Shown: positions 14,961-26,083 of the stretch, piece by piece
How the letters are laid out: each line of letters starts with the position of its first letter
How positions within the stretch are numbered: the stretch's first letter is position 1
Assembly (NCBI GenBank): GCA_036023115.1
Contig: JAYKKT010000048.1
Span: forward strand, 9,400,501-9,464,500
Source: Brasenia schreberi
Lineage: Eukaryota > Streptophyta > Magnoliopsida > Nymphaeales > Cabombaceae
Reading direction: 5' to 3'
Length of the DNA: 64,000 nt
Notes under the pieces: model-generated
The model's input: only the letters and a program-made list of their open reading frames with translations
Database searches by the model: none
What the model was told of the DNA's origin: nothing
Translations under genes and position numbers: made by a program

Positions 14961-16228
14961 CGAACACCTTTGAGTAAAGCTACAAAAACTATGCTTCGCG
15001 TTTGCACGCAACCATCAAGCCACCGCAAACACCAGAAAGATCACGGACGATTCAGATCGACCGCAAATTGTACGTCACTATTGGGGTACTCAGGAAACCT
15101 GAGTTTCTCTCTCTCTCTCTCTCTACAATTGGGGCACGCGGGAAACCCTACTCTGTGTGTGTGTGTGTTTGCTCCTGTGATCCCTTTCTCCTACGTTGGG
15201 TGAATTCTCTCTCCTGTATTATTCCTCGTTGCGCCTTCCTATCTCGTGGGAAATTTGAAGTTTGAACCTAGGCCTCGAATTCACCGGTTCCGTGGCGGTA
15301 TTTCGTGTTTTTTATGATCTGATTAAGGTTTACGAGTTGGATGAGGTTCCGAGGGTGGCGTTGCATCCTTTTAGTCGGCCGATCGGACGGAGGGATTGGT
15401 AGTAGAAGGGTCCGGCTTCCGGGAGCAGTCCAAACTTGAGGATTGGATTATTATTCCTGAGGTAATTCTTTGATTTTTTGCCGTGCTTGCTTGATTAGAT
15501 TGCGGATTGGTGGATGACTTTCGAGTTACTTCCTGGATGAGCAGTTTTAGGTGTAGTTTTATTGGATGGTCTTCCTTTCTTATGAGGCAGCTCTAACTTA
15601 GGGCTTTTACTTGATCTGCATAATCTGTTGATCCTCAAGCTAGGGAGAGATAGTGGGTTAGCGTGAACGGAATCAATTTGTTAACGGAGTACTGACGTTT
15701 GAAGTTTAGTCTTCAGTCTTGGTAAGTATGTGTGTCTTCCGACATTATCATTTGTTGGTAAGCACGGGTTAGGCTTATTTCTCGCACTGTCAACCAATCA
15801 TATGGATCATTATGGATGAAGCATTGTCTATGAAGTTTCACGTACTGAATGAATGTGAAATGAAAATTCTTTGGAGATGAATAAGATGGTAAATTGAGTT
15901 CAGTTATACAGTATCGATATGTCCATGAAGGGGTTGCTGCCACAGAAGCTCAGACCATGGAGGAGATACTCTTTCTAGTGGTTGCACTTTGCTACACTGT
16001 CTGTGCACTTGTTCAATAGGGTAAATTGTAAGTTAGCATATAGAGTTCCATTCAATATTTTTTAAGACGTGTCCTTCAAGTAGTGAATTGTGGTGCTATG
16101 ATGTTCATGTCCTGGAAAGCTATTTCGCGTCCTTTCATCTTGAATCCGTTTCATATTCATATTACATTTAAAGGTAATGCCTCCTACTTCCTTATAGTAG
16201 GAGGTTTATGGTACTTCACAAGAATCAC
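14961..16228 (+). other. Leader-like region of an unidentified transcript, possible spliced small ORF
   Basis: From about 15080 to 15460 the DNA resembles a plant 5' leader: higher GC, CT repeats (about 15106-15125), GT repeats (about 15151-15169), then a good donor (CCTGAG/GTAATTC) at about 15461. A plausible acceptor (GAAGCTCAG) precedes ATG 15957 in strong context (ACCATGG). The frame runs 20 codons of mostly hydrophobic residues to a TAG at 16017-16019, next to another possible donor. No longer coding exon is recognised. It could be a non-coding RNA, the broken start of a gene cut off by the transposon island, or chance. Confidence 0.25.
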
Positions 16229-16468
16229 TATTAGTTGCAGTTGATGATTGCATATAACGCACTCTCATCTTCTCTTCTTGCACATATTTACATACTTCTG
16301 GTTTCTGCTTGCAAGATGCCTGTTCATCCCAAAATGTGTCCCTGTACTATATTAGTTGCAGTTGATGATTGCATATAACGCACTCTCATCTTCTCTTCTT
16401 GCACATATTTACATACTTCTGGTTTCTGCTTGCAAGATGCCTGTTCATCCCAAAATGTGTCCCTGTAC
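16229..16468 (+). repeat. Perfect 119-bp tandem duplication
   Basis: Bases 16229-16347 are repeated exactly at 16350-16468, separated by TA. No domain is encoded (the 62-aa frame spanning the second copy is not credible). Perfect identity points to a recent event, or to an assembly error. Confidence 0.9.
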
Positions 16469-17025
16469 AAGAAAAGGCACACATGGACATGCTAGTTGGG
16501 AGAATAAGCTTCAGCTGTTGAGAAACCCATTTTCCAGCAATTGAAGCTATTACATATCCAATCTATGCGTGCAAATATATCTGTCATGAGCTGTATTATA
16601 AAAGACTAAGTTAGCATAGTGTCATGTTTTGGCTCTGTATTGAGAAAAAGGTTTTTGCAAATTGCAAGATCATAGTGAGAAACACTCTTATTTATTGTGG
16701 TGATAACTAATTGACTACTGTGCAACTGAAACAAAGACATATAGAGCAGTGTTGTTTGTACCGTATTGTATATTGTATCATTTTGCTCTACAAGATAGGT
16801 GTATCGTACCATACTGTATCGTATTGGATCGTAGTTTTTTTTAAAAAATAGTTTAAAACTAGAGAAAAATCAGAAAAATTCACAAACAATCAAGACAATT
16901 CTAAACAATTCCTATAATTCAAAAGTTGAGTAAGCATTCATCATTCACCATTCAAATTTGAATGTATAAGCATTTAAGGCTTAAGCAATACACCTTTATT
17001 TATGATTAAATCATTAAACAAGTAG

Positions 17026-17279
17026 CAAAATTATAACTTTGATAACAACAACAACTACAACACCTAAGCCTTTTCTCGTACTAGATGGGGTTGGCTACAT
17101 GGATTCTTTGTTTTGACATTGCCCTATCATAATTTGTAGAATCCAAGATAAATAAGTCCAACAAAGTTTTACGCTGGTTGTCGGAAGCCTAACGCAACCC
17201 TCTTTTTTTATTTGGGCTTGGGATTGGCCATGCAAAGGTGATCCCTTACATGGGCGGAGTTCAAAATTATAACTTTGAT
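17026..17279 (-). mobile_element. Non-autonomous RTE derivative, 218 bp, with 18-bp target-site duplication
   Basis: The body is 17044-17261. Read on the minus strand it starts with ACTCCGCCCATGTAAGGGA, the 5' end of the RTE element at 5357, follows that leader for about 110-130 nt, then switches to the last ~70 nt of the element (AGAATCCATGTAGCC to GGCTTAG) and a TTG-type tail. Both flanks carry CAAAATTATAACTTTGAT (17026-17043 and 17262-17279), an exact 18-bp duplication. It is thus a complete insertion with both ends and no coding region, resembling a SINE built from a LINE. Confidence 0.85.
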
Positions 17280-17310
17280 GATTGAAAAAAAAGAATTGCA
17301 TATTGTAATC

Positions 17311-17400
17311 AGTATCATCAACTAAATAATCTTTATCTTTTTCTCCTCCTTGTTCAGTATCATCAACTAAATAATCTTTATCTTTTTCTCCTCCTTGTTC
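17311..17400 (+). repeat. 45-bp tandem duplication in hAT A
   Basis: 17311-17355 (beginning AGTATCATCAACTAAATAAT) is repeated directly at 17356-17400. It lies in the region of the acidic tail of the hAT transposase. Confidence 0.8.
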
Positions 17401-19098
17401 AAGATCATCATCACCTTCAATAGCAAAATCAATATCATCACCTCCTTGCTTATATTGCTATTCTCCTTCCAAATTATTGAGTGTCTTCTTCAGTTAGGAG
17501 TAGGACTAGGAGTGTATTTGCTTCATCATCTTCCTTAATCCACTTTTCTAAGATATCAAAATTATCAAGATTTATTGGATCAAATTGGTTCTCATACTCA
17601 CTTGAGTTTAATTTTCTTAATTGCCTTCATGAATGATAAGTAAATAAAAATTAAAACTAAAAAGTTCAAGAATAAAAATTTAATAATTTAAAACATTGAA
17701 TTAAATACTTAATTAGTAACTCTTTCTTAATTATCTATGTCGAAGCCGCATGTTGCAACAAATGAAAACTAGTCATTGAGCTGTTTATGTTCCAACTTGT
17801 TGTGCTTTTGGGTATAGATATGTTCAAAGACACTCCAATTTCCTTTTACAACCAGTTCAATTATAGGTTTTATTCCAACTTATTGGTCCAACTTATTGTA
17901 AAATCTCTAAAGTTTGGACAATCACATCCAAACCTGCTCCACCAAACATCTAACAAAAAAAGACAAATATAAAGATCTATTCCACTATAAATATAAGATT
18001 TAAGAAACTTAAATATTAATATAAATGATTTATAATTTATATGTTTATTTGGGTGCATATTAATACATATTAATACGGTTGAAAATGACTATAATGCAAA
18101 TCTATCGAGTGAAGAGCATTATCGTAGATCTCTATTACTCGATGTATAACATTTGCTGTACTCTCATCATTGACCAATGTGTCTATGTGATCAATGATAC
18201 CTCTATTAACCTCACCGTTCATTTTAAAGGTTGCAAAGTACCTAAACACTGGCTTTAGGTAGAAGCTGCTGCGTGACCAAGCTGATACAACAGTTTGTTC
18301 CATCTATTACCAATAATCCACCACATGAATACATAATCACTCTTTTTTTCATTAAAATTGTTCATGATAGCTTCTTTAGCCCTATCCATGACTTCATAAA
18401 GATATCACATAGATGAATTCTCCTCACCATCAGTCAATCTCAAAACTTTAACCAAAGGGCATGCTATCTTTAATAATCTAATAGAGGAGTTTCAAAATAT
18501 ACTCTTGAAAACTGTCTTTGAAATCTCATTAAGTTTTCTATTTCTCTTATTTTAAGGTAACTATGTAAACTATTGCCACTCGTATGAGGTAAACATTCTC
18601 TTTAATGCTTGCTTTTATTTAATAATGCTCTGTACCAATAAGAAATTAGTTGCAAACCATGTAATAGTCGTACAAAAGAGCTCTGCACCAACAATATATA
18701 TCATTATCATACATAATATAAATGCATGGTTATAAATAAATTTAGTGATATCTTAACAACACTCAGTTGTTGCCTTTACCTCATTCATCTCTCCAATATT
18801 CTCAAGGATGAGATCTAAACAATGGGTTGCACATGGTGTCTAATAAAAAATACCGTAACTCTTAGCTAACTCCTTTATAGCTATTGCATTATTTGTAATT
18901 AATTGGACCACATTTTCACACTCAACCTTCAATATCACCTTATCAAATTCTTGCCTTATGACCTCTGCAGTACGATGCTCCTCTGACAAGTCTAGTAATC
19001 TAAAAAACAAAAGTCCTTTAGGACAATAGAAAAAACAAGTTTAATAAAGTCTTTCCTCGCCTATTTATCTATACATCTACCATGATAGTGCATCCTGT

Positions 19099-19596
19099 CA
19101 GTGTTGTCTGACGCGTATCGTATCGCGTATCGCTGGGCTCCACGATACGGGCGTATCGTATCGTATCATATCATACTTTAATATTAAAATAATATAAAAA
19201 TTAATTAAAAAATTAATAAAATTAGTAAAAATCCGAAAAAAATCAAAAAAATTCAGGAAAAATATGGTAATTGCTTTAAATTCATATAATGTAAGTTTAG
19301 TACACATTGAGCATTCACCATTGAACAATTGCATCCAAATTTACATATTTTGAATCCAAAAAATGAAATACAATTACATTTACAAATTGTAATCAGGATC
19401 ATCAACTAAATAATTTTTTTCTTTTCCTTGTTGCAGATCTCATCATCATCAACGACACCTTCTTCTTGAAAATCAAATTTTACAAATTGCAATCAGGATC
19501 ATCAACTAAATAATATTAACAATTGAAGATTGAAGTTAAACAATATTGAATTGAAAGTAATACAACATTACTTTTAACGAAGGTGCATGTTAGAAC
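19099..19596 (-). mobile_element. hAT terminal fragment C inserted in hAT A
   Basis: The terminus CAGTGTTGTCTGACGCG at 19099 and the next ~430 bp match the end of hAT copy B (26960-27340) closely; the rest, about 70 bp, matches about 27535-27620, so an internal piece is deleted. The host sequence (a DUF659 block, TGCTIM) stops exactly at 19098. A second terminus begins at 19597. Confidence 0.65.
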
Positions 19597-20005
19597 CAGT
19601 GTTGTCTGACGCGTATCGTATCGCGTATCGTTGGGCTCCACGATACGGGCGATATGCCCAAATTTTATTTTATTTTCAAAAAAAAAAAATTCAACATTTC
19701 TTTTGAAGGTTTGTGGCCTCTCTTCACTTCTTTCTAAGGCATCTTTTGACTGCTTTAAAAATCTAGTGAAAAATCTTAATAAAAAGTAATAATATTCTAT
19801 TGATCGGTAGTCTTTTGATGTGATGCAAGACCCATGGGTCAATCTCAAACAAGCATATTGAAGGATGCCTTACAGAGAAGTGAAGAGAGGCCAGAAACCT
19901 TCAAATTTTTTTTGATTTAATTTTTTTTTTTCAAAAAAAAAATTGACCCATGTTAGTAATGACATTTGTCGTTGCTTTAAAATGTTAGTAATGACATTTG
20001 TCGAA
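19597..20005 (-). mobile_element. hAT terminal fragment D with internal foldback
   Basis: It starts with the same terminal sequence as fragment C. About 50 bp later it diverges into a stretch carrying an inverted repeat with 39-bp arms (19705-19743 and 19864-19902, 36 of 39 positions paired), flanked by A- and T-runs. The host hAT A frame resumes at about 20006, and a GTTAGTAATGACATTTGTCG unit is repeated three times around 19952, 19985 and 20080. Confidence 0.5.
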
Positions 20006-20495
20006 TAGTACTCTTGAACTTCAAGGACGGTCTTGTCCAGTAATTTTCCTCTCAACTTATTATAAGCTGACATTTTAATGTTAGTAATGACATTTGTCGT
20101 TGCTTTAAAATGAAAAGAATTTGCTACGCTAAATGGAATGCATGCATCATAAAACCATCTCCCCACAACAAGGTCTGCCTGCTCATGCAATTGCTCTGAA
20201 GCTATAGCAGTACAAATGCTAGGTTGAGCACCAGGTGTAGTACTAGGAAGAAAAAATGACTCCATGGTAGAATGGGATATTCTTCTAGCTCTTTCCCTTA
20301 TACCACTTGCAATCTCTTCAACAATCTTCTTTCTCTTGGTTGGTAGTCGAGAACTACTAGTACCAACCTCTATCCTAGCATGACAAATGATGTTATAACC
20401 ACCATCACCCAACATCCTCTTTCTCAATCATCTATGTATCTTCTTTTTCTTATCTCTTCTCAACTATGTAACATCGCCGTTTAATGACTTCTCAC
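20006..20495 (-). mobile_element. hAT transposon A, middle part of transposase
   Basis: Minus-strand residues (AYNKLRGKLLDKTVLEVQEY, then VVGRWFYDACIPFSVANSFHF) match the region upstream of DUF659 in copy B (SYQKLRGKILDQTVIEVQQY). The sequence is cut at 20495 by Copia element 1; the interrupted N-terminal part is found again from 26084. Confidence 0.7.
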
Positions 20496-20849
20496 CCTTA
20501 GAAAAAGGGTCACTCGGGCCCGGCCCTGGCCCACTTGGGCCCCCAACGGCTAGTTAGATAGCCGTTGGGGGCTGGCCACAACCAACCCTCTCTTCATCTT
20601 CCCTTCCCTTTGTTCTCTCTCCCTTACTCCTTCTCTATAAATACTTCTTAAGTCTCTTTCTAAAGATCAAGCCTTTTGTGGCTAATCAATAAAGGTTATT
20701 TATTCAATTTGCTTTGTGTTTATTATTCTTTTGGTGTGCCCTCGTTGCACTCGGCTATAGCATTTTTTTAAGGCTTTGTGATAGTTATATTGTGGTGATA
20801 TTTATTCATCGATCTTTCGTAACTATATTGGATCATCGTCTTCATTATA
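20496..20849 (+). repeat. 5' LTR of Copia 1
   Basis: Compared with the 3' LTR (25721-26083), the first two bases are CC instead of TG. A plausible promoter core (TCTATAAATACTTCTTAAG) lies at about 20634, and AATAAAGG near 20687 may be the poly(A) signal. The primer-binding site follows without a gap. Confidence 0.8.
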
Positions 20850-20940
20850 TGGTATCAGAGCCATTTTCGATCGTGGAAACATCGATTATCGCCTCGAGAA
20901 GTGTGCAGTTTGCTCTTCTTCAACAAAAAAAATTCAAGGT

Positions 20941-22805
20941 ATGACTTCTTGGATTATTAATTTGGGTGCTTCATTTCATATGGCTTCTAATGAAAGAATT
21001 TTAAACTCATGTATTAAAAAATCTTCTTCTTGTGGTTACACTGCGGATGGAACAAAATTAGATGGAGATAAAATTGGTGATTTACAAAATGAAAATTTTG
21101 AAATCTCCAAAATTGGTGTTGTTTCAAAACTAAATTTGAACTTACTACTGTATCTCATATTTTAGATAAAAATTGTGTTGTAACCTTTTCATCCATGGGA
21201 TGTATTGTACAAGATCGCCTCTCGAAAAAGGTGATTGGTCGTGGCCATAGAGAGGGTGGACTTTACATTATGGACTTTTTGCATAGTATAAGATATGTTA
21301 ATGTTTTGACAAATGAGTCTCTTTTATGGCACAAGAGACTAGGACATCTGAATGCTCAAACATTGTATCAATGTCCTCTTGGAATGAAATCTAAAGAATC
21401 TTTTCTTGCAAAGATTGTGTTCTTGGTAAAATACAACATCTTCCATTTCCAAACAAAACTCATGTTACAAGACCCTTCGAAATTGTTCATTCGGATGTAT
21501 GGGGTCCGACACCCATTTTGTCTAAAGGAGGTATTTCCTATTATGTCATTTTTATAGATGACTTTACTAGGTATACATGGGTATATATTTTAAAAGCAAA
21601 ATCCGATGTCTTTCAAAATTTTGCTATCTTTCATAATCTTGTTAGTCGACCCTGTCTAGTATGGGAAAAGGCTTAGTTGTTGTTGTTGTTGTTGTTTTCA
21701 TAATCTTGTAAAAAATCAATTTGATTTCGAAATCAAGATTTTTAGATCCGATTCAGGAGGAGAGTTTATGTAAAAGGATTTTAAAAATAATCTCAATACG
21801 TTTGGAAATATACATCAAACTTCTTGCTCTAAGACTCCTTAATGAAATGGTATTTTCGAACGTAAGCATAGACATATTTTGGAAACCATAAGAACTTTGC
21901 TTTTATCAAGTGGTGTTCGTAAAAATTTTTGAGCAAAAGCGATTATGAGTGCAGTCTATTTAATTAATCGGATGCCCTCTTCGGTTTTACAAATGTGTTT
22001 CCTATAGAAAGACTTTTTAGAGTTTCTCCCAACTATTCAAGACTGCATATTTTTGGATGTAAATGCTTTGTTTATATTGACAAAGACGATAAACTGTTAT
22101 CTCGGTCCATAGAATGTGTCTTTCTAGGATATGGAATAACCAAAAAGGGGTATAGGTGTTATGATTGTAAAAATGATAAGCTTTATGTATCACGAGATGT
22201 TAAGTTTTTTGAAAATGAATATTTTTTTAAAGGCATGGATGATAATAGGTCTCTTGATGACTCCTCCTATTCCTTCTTGAATGATATTATAGGTGAAGAG
22301 ATAATTCATGAAGAAAATGATTACAAGACACCCTATTACACCTTTTGATCAACATTATAATGGGAGATATGTGCCTATCCCTAGGAGGTTAAACCGTGAT
22401 TGTAGACCTCCTGAAAGATTTGTCTCATATGATAGTTTTTCACCAAGACATAGAGCTTTAATAACAAATATTTCAGTTATAAAGGAACCTAGAACCTTTA
22501 AGGAAGCCAAGTTATTACAAGGCTGGATTCATGGAATGAACAAAGAGTTGATGCTTTGTATAGAGCCCAAACTTGGGATATTGTCTGTAGACCATCAAAC
22601 AAAAAACTATAGGTTGTCGGTGGGTCTATAAAATCAAGACTAATGGTGATGACTCATTAGATCACTATAAAGCTATATTAGTTGCTAAAGGTTACTCACA
22701 AGAATATGGAATTGATTATGAAGACACCTTTGCTAAGAATATGGAATTGATTATGAAGACACCTTTGCTCCTGTAGCTAGAATGACAACTGTTAGAACAC
22801 TTATA
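20941..22805 (+). pseudogene. Copia 1 polyprotein remnants (protease, integrase, start of RT)
   Basis: Open pieces at 20941-21165, 21195-21557, 21995-22348 and 22308-22631 together follow the Copia order. Frames are broken by indels, by a 53-bp RTE tail at 21643 and by a perfect 35-bp tandem duplication (22700-22734, 22735-22769) that repeats the start of the RT motif YGIDYEDTFA and shifts the frame. The RT stops at LIAV near 22805 and the catalytic YVDD region is absent. Confidence 0.8.
21629..21709 (+). mobile_element. 53-bp RTE LINE tail with 14-bp target-site duplication
   Basis: The insert 21643-21695 consists only of the last ~34 bp of the RTE family (GTCGACCCTGTCTAGTATG to GGCTTAG) and a TTG tail. 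It is flanked by TTTCATAATCTTGT at 21629-21642 and 21696-21709. It interrupts the integrase region of Copia 1, so it postdates that element. Confidence 0.9.
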
Positions 22806-23199
22806 GCTGTGTGTGTAATTCATCATTGCAATTCATCATTGAAATATCTGACTTTTTTGGCAATTGTGGGAAAGCGAGATCTTTTCGCTTAAACCTTCTT
22901 GAACCGATGCTAAAGGGTCGGTTTAAACGCTTAGAAACTTTGAATTTTCAAACAATTTCAACTTCAAAACTTACTTTAGCAATAAGTGTTTTTGAAAGGA
23001 TTTGATTTCGTGCACTTTGACAATTTTTATTTACGAAAGCTGGATGACCCTAAGTCTTTGAGTTTTAGCTACTTAGGCCTGATATGTGTGTGAATATGTG
23101 GCCTATTTTTAACGTGGTTTGTGCGAGGATTCAAGGCTTCTTTGAAAGCGAGCGAATGCAAGGATGCAGAAATCTTTTTTAGGTTTTTAAAGTGATGAT

Positions 23200-23740
23200 G
23201 TGAGCTAGGCTCGAATTGAAAGCGCAACTCACACAACTTAATGTAAATACCTGAAATTGAAGTGCAACTCACGTAGCTTTCACAAATGTAAATACCCGAA
23301 ATGTAAAGCAACTCACACGACTTGAATGTAAATCCACACCAAGGGAAATGCAACTCGACTTGAAGTAAACTCACACAACTTGAAAATATATAAATATGTT
23401 GTATCCTAAGAGCGAAAAGGCTCAATGTGTGTGAGTGTAAAGAGCGGGAATGCTCTAGTGCTTTGTGGGTACTTCTCGTGTGAAATTGAAATGACAACTC
23501 TCACAACTTAAAGTAAATCCACCCGAAAATACCCAAATTGAAGTATATACGTGTAGTTTAAGAGCGGAAAGGCTCAATGTGTGTGAGTGTGTGGAATTTA
23601 AATGACAACTCACACGACTTTCACTAAAGTAAATACCTAAATTGAAGTATATACGTTTAGCTTAAGAGCGGAAAGGCTCAATGCATGTGTGTGTATGTGT
23701 GCAATATAAGAGCGAAACGGCTCAAGTGAACGTGTGTGGT
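23200..23740. repeat. Imperfect tandem repeats of ~110-150 bp with GAGCGGAAAGGCTCAA
   Basis: Four imperfect units combine words such as AACTCACACGACTT, AGTAAATACC, GAAGTATATACGT, AAGAGCGGAAAGGCTCAATG and GTGTGTGAGTGTG. The GAGC...GCTC words are small inverted repeats (GAGC, GGAAAG, GCTC). No coding content. Confidence 0.6.
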
Positions 23741-23929
23741 TGTGTTCATCTATAAATATTACATTTCGAGGGGAGACTTCGCTCCATTACTGCAACCCCG
23801 TATCGAATTGAATTTACTTTGAACGAGTAATGTAAAACCAAATGTAAATAACACTTACAAGTAGTCGGTTTTGCCTCTCGAGTCACTCGGGTCCGTCCTT
23901 CTTGGCAACCACGAGGTAAGTCCCTTTAG

Positions 23930-24880
23930 GTAGGCTCCGACGTGAGGCTTGGGTGTGGGCTCATTTGGGTGCAGTCAAGTGGGTTTGGGCCTAGTCTTGG
24001 TTGGGTTCGGCCAAAGGGTTGGGTTTAGGATATGGTGGGTATGGTCCTAGCTAGGTCTAGGCTTTGGTTTAGGAAAATGGTTATGAGCTAGCACCTAGCT
24101 TGGTTAGGATTTAGAGGGGGTTGTCAAGGTTGGAGCACGGCCAACCAGTCATGGTCGAGTGCGAGGTGCACTCGGCTGGTTTAGGGGCAGGACTTCACAG
24201 CAAGGGGTGCAACAGGTGAGGGGTGTGGCAAGTGCGGTTTGGGTGTGCTGTTGGTGCGCAGTAGGGTGCGGCCGGAGTGTAGGGCGCTGCTAGGTTGTAG
24301 CAGGCCGGTTGCAGCACGATAGGGTGTGCTGTTGGAGTGCAGCGGGGCACAGGACAGGGATGCAGGTTAGGGTATGGCACAATAGGCTGGCAAGGTGTAT
24401 GGTGCGGGTGGTACAGGTCAGGTGTGGCAGATGCGACGCGTTGGTGGGTGCTGCGGTGCGCAGCAGGTAGGGAGTGATGGTAGAAGGGCGCTGCAGCTGG
24501 GTGCTGCGGTGCGCTAGGGTCTGGCTGAGGTTGGCCGAGTGCAAGGTGCACTCGGTTGTACCAATGTGCGGGTTGGGCTAAGGGTGCGGTCTAGGCACAA
24601 ACTGAGTGCAAGGTGTACTCGGTTAGTAGTCTAGGTCAAAGGAGCTGGTTCAAGGCTAGGTTAGGTCGGTTAGGGTCAAGTGGTTAGGTCGGTTTAAGGG
24701 CTTTGGTTAGGTTAATGGTGAGGTAAGAATCGGATGCAAGGTGCACTCGGTTAGGGTGTTTGGGCTAGGTTAAAATAGGGCTAAGTTAGGTCGGTAGTGA
24801 GGGGCTGGTTCAGGGCTAGGTGTGGTTAGGTTTAGTGGCTAGGTAGTGGTTAGGTTTAAAGGCCTACCTCTTGGAGCTGA
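23930..24880. repeat. G-rich tract with recurring GAGTGCAAGGTGCACTCGG hairpin word
   Basis: The plus strand is strongly G-biased (GGTTAGG, GGGTGCGG, GGTGTGG words). GAGTGCAAGGTGCACTCGG or a close variant occurs near 24159, 24537, 24606 and 24734; its ends GAGTGC and GCACTC are complementary. The Pro/His-rich minus-strand open frames here (24195-24551) reflect the composition bias and are not genes. Confidence 0.5.
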
Positions 24881-25572
24881 TCCACCTTGCGCAACCCATG
24901 TCTTGATCCACTCAAGCCTCCTTGGTTGCAGTCTTTGGTTAGGTCCAGGTCAAACAAGGTTCGAACCCACAACCCTTTCATGAAGCCCTCATGGCTAACC
25001 CACTTGAAAAAGTTAAGCCCACCATTATTCTCTCTCCTACTTTATGCACTCCCTAAGCCTCTCCCAAGCAAGTTCACGGGAACTTGCACCCCCCCTTGTT
25101 CCTATTTATGGGCAAGGGGGTGGGTCTTGGATTTGGTTTTTATGATTTAAATTCGATCCAAACACTATTTGGGTCTGGACTTGGATATTTATGTCCAGAT
25201 CCAATCCAAATTCTTCTTTTCTTCAGTCCTTCTTAGTGTTTTGAGACGAACAGTTTTCACGGGCCCTGGCTTCTTCAGTGCTCCGTCTTGGGCTGGGTTT
25301 TTCCCAACCTTCTTGTCCGACCGTCTTCTCACCTTTTGAACTTTGTTTTATTTTATTTATGGTATTTCAAGCTTGGGCTTGGATTTCTGACATCTTTATC
25401 GGTGTCTTGGCTTTGTATTTCACATTCCGGAGCTGAAGTCTGCTTCTGGCCTGGATGCTCCTTTTGCTTGGGGCTTTCCTTTTTGAGCTGCTTTTCAAAA
25501 CTTGGGTCTTTGCCTTGAGCTGTTTTTTTAAGTTTTGGAGTTTTAAAACATGGAATTTTTGGGGTGTTTACA

Positions 25573-25715
25573 ACTACGTTACTCAAGAGCATCTCCAAGG
25601 CAATTTAATATTACAATTTGTAAAATCAGAATATCAACTTGCAGATGTGTTCACCAAGTCATTACCTGCTCCTCGATTTCAATCTTTAATTAGGTCATGG
25701 AGCCCTCAGTTTGAG
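25573..25715 (+). pseudogene. End of Copia 1 RNase H
   Basis: The frame NYVTQEHLQGNLILQ, then VKSEYQLADVFTKSLPAPRF and a short tail to a stop is the standard Copia polyprotein C-terminus. It directly precedes the polypurine tract. Confidence 0.8.
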
Positions 25716-25720
25716 GGGGG

Positions 25721-26083
25721 TGTTAGAAAAAGGATCACTCGGACCCGTCCCTGGCCCACTGGGTCGTCAGGGCTAGGGCCCCCAGGGCCACTAGGCGTTG
25801 GGAGCTGGCCACAACCAACCTTCTCTTCATCTTCCCTTCCCTTTGTTCTCTCTCCTTTACTCCTCCTTTTCTATAAATACTTCTTAAGTCTCTTTGTAAA
25901 GATAAGTCTTTTGTGGCTAATCAATAAAGGTTATTTATTCAATTTGCTTTGTGTTCATTATTCTTTTGGTGTGCCCTCATTGCACTCGACTATAACCTTT
26001 TCTAAGGCTTTGTGATAGTTACATTATGGTGATATTTATTCATCGATCTTCCACAACTATATTGGAGCATTGTCTTCATTACA
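25721..26083 (+). repeat. 3' LTR of Copia 1
   Basis: Starts TGTTAGAAAAAGG and ends TTCATTACA. It keeps the same promoter core (CTATAAATACTTCTTAAG) and AATAAAGG as the 5' LTR. Confidence 0.8.

Larger units (their letters stand above)
16747..19098 (-). mobile_element. Decayed hAT transposon A, 3' part of transposase
   Basis: The terminus CAGTGTTGT at 16747 is followed by subterminal GTATCGTA-type words, like the terminus at 26960. Minus-strand remnants of a hAT/DUF659-type transposase follow the same order as in copy B: acidic C-terminal tail (17450-17620), a segment with FRYFATFKMNGEVNRGIID (18070-18303), and parts of the DUF659 core to 19098. Stops and frameshifts are frequent. It contains a 218-bp RTE derivative (17044-17261) and a 45-bp tandem duplication (17311-17355 and 17356-17400). 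The element continues beyond inserted DNA at about 20006, 26084 and 34497. Confidence 0.7.
22865..25572. mobile_element. Probable solo LTR (Gypsy-like) inside Copia 1
   Basis: About 2.7 kb of unrelated DNA separates two parts of the Copia RNase H end. Its plus-strand ends are TGTGGGAAAGCG and GGTGTTTACA, so it reads TG...CA on either strand. On the minus strand it begins TGTAAACACCCC, a start I recall from plant Gypsy LTRs. No gag-pol domain is seen. The expected 5-bp duplication is not evident (GCAAT against ACTAC), which weakens the call. It contains two repeat blocks listed separately. Confidence 0.35.

Noticed and set aside
24195..24551. Pro/His-rich 118-aa minus-strand frame
   Set aside because: Product of the G-rich repeat tract; no start context or domain.
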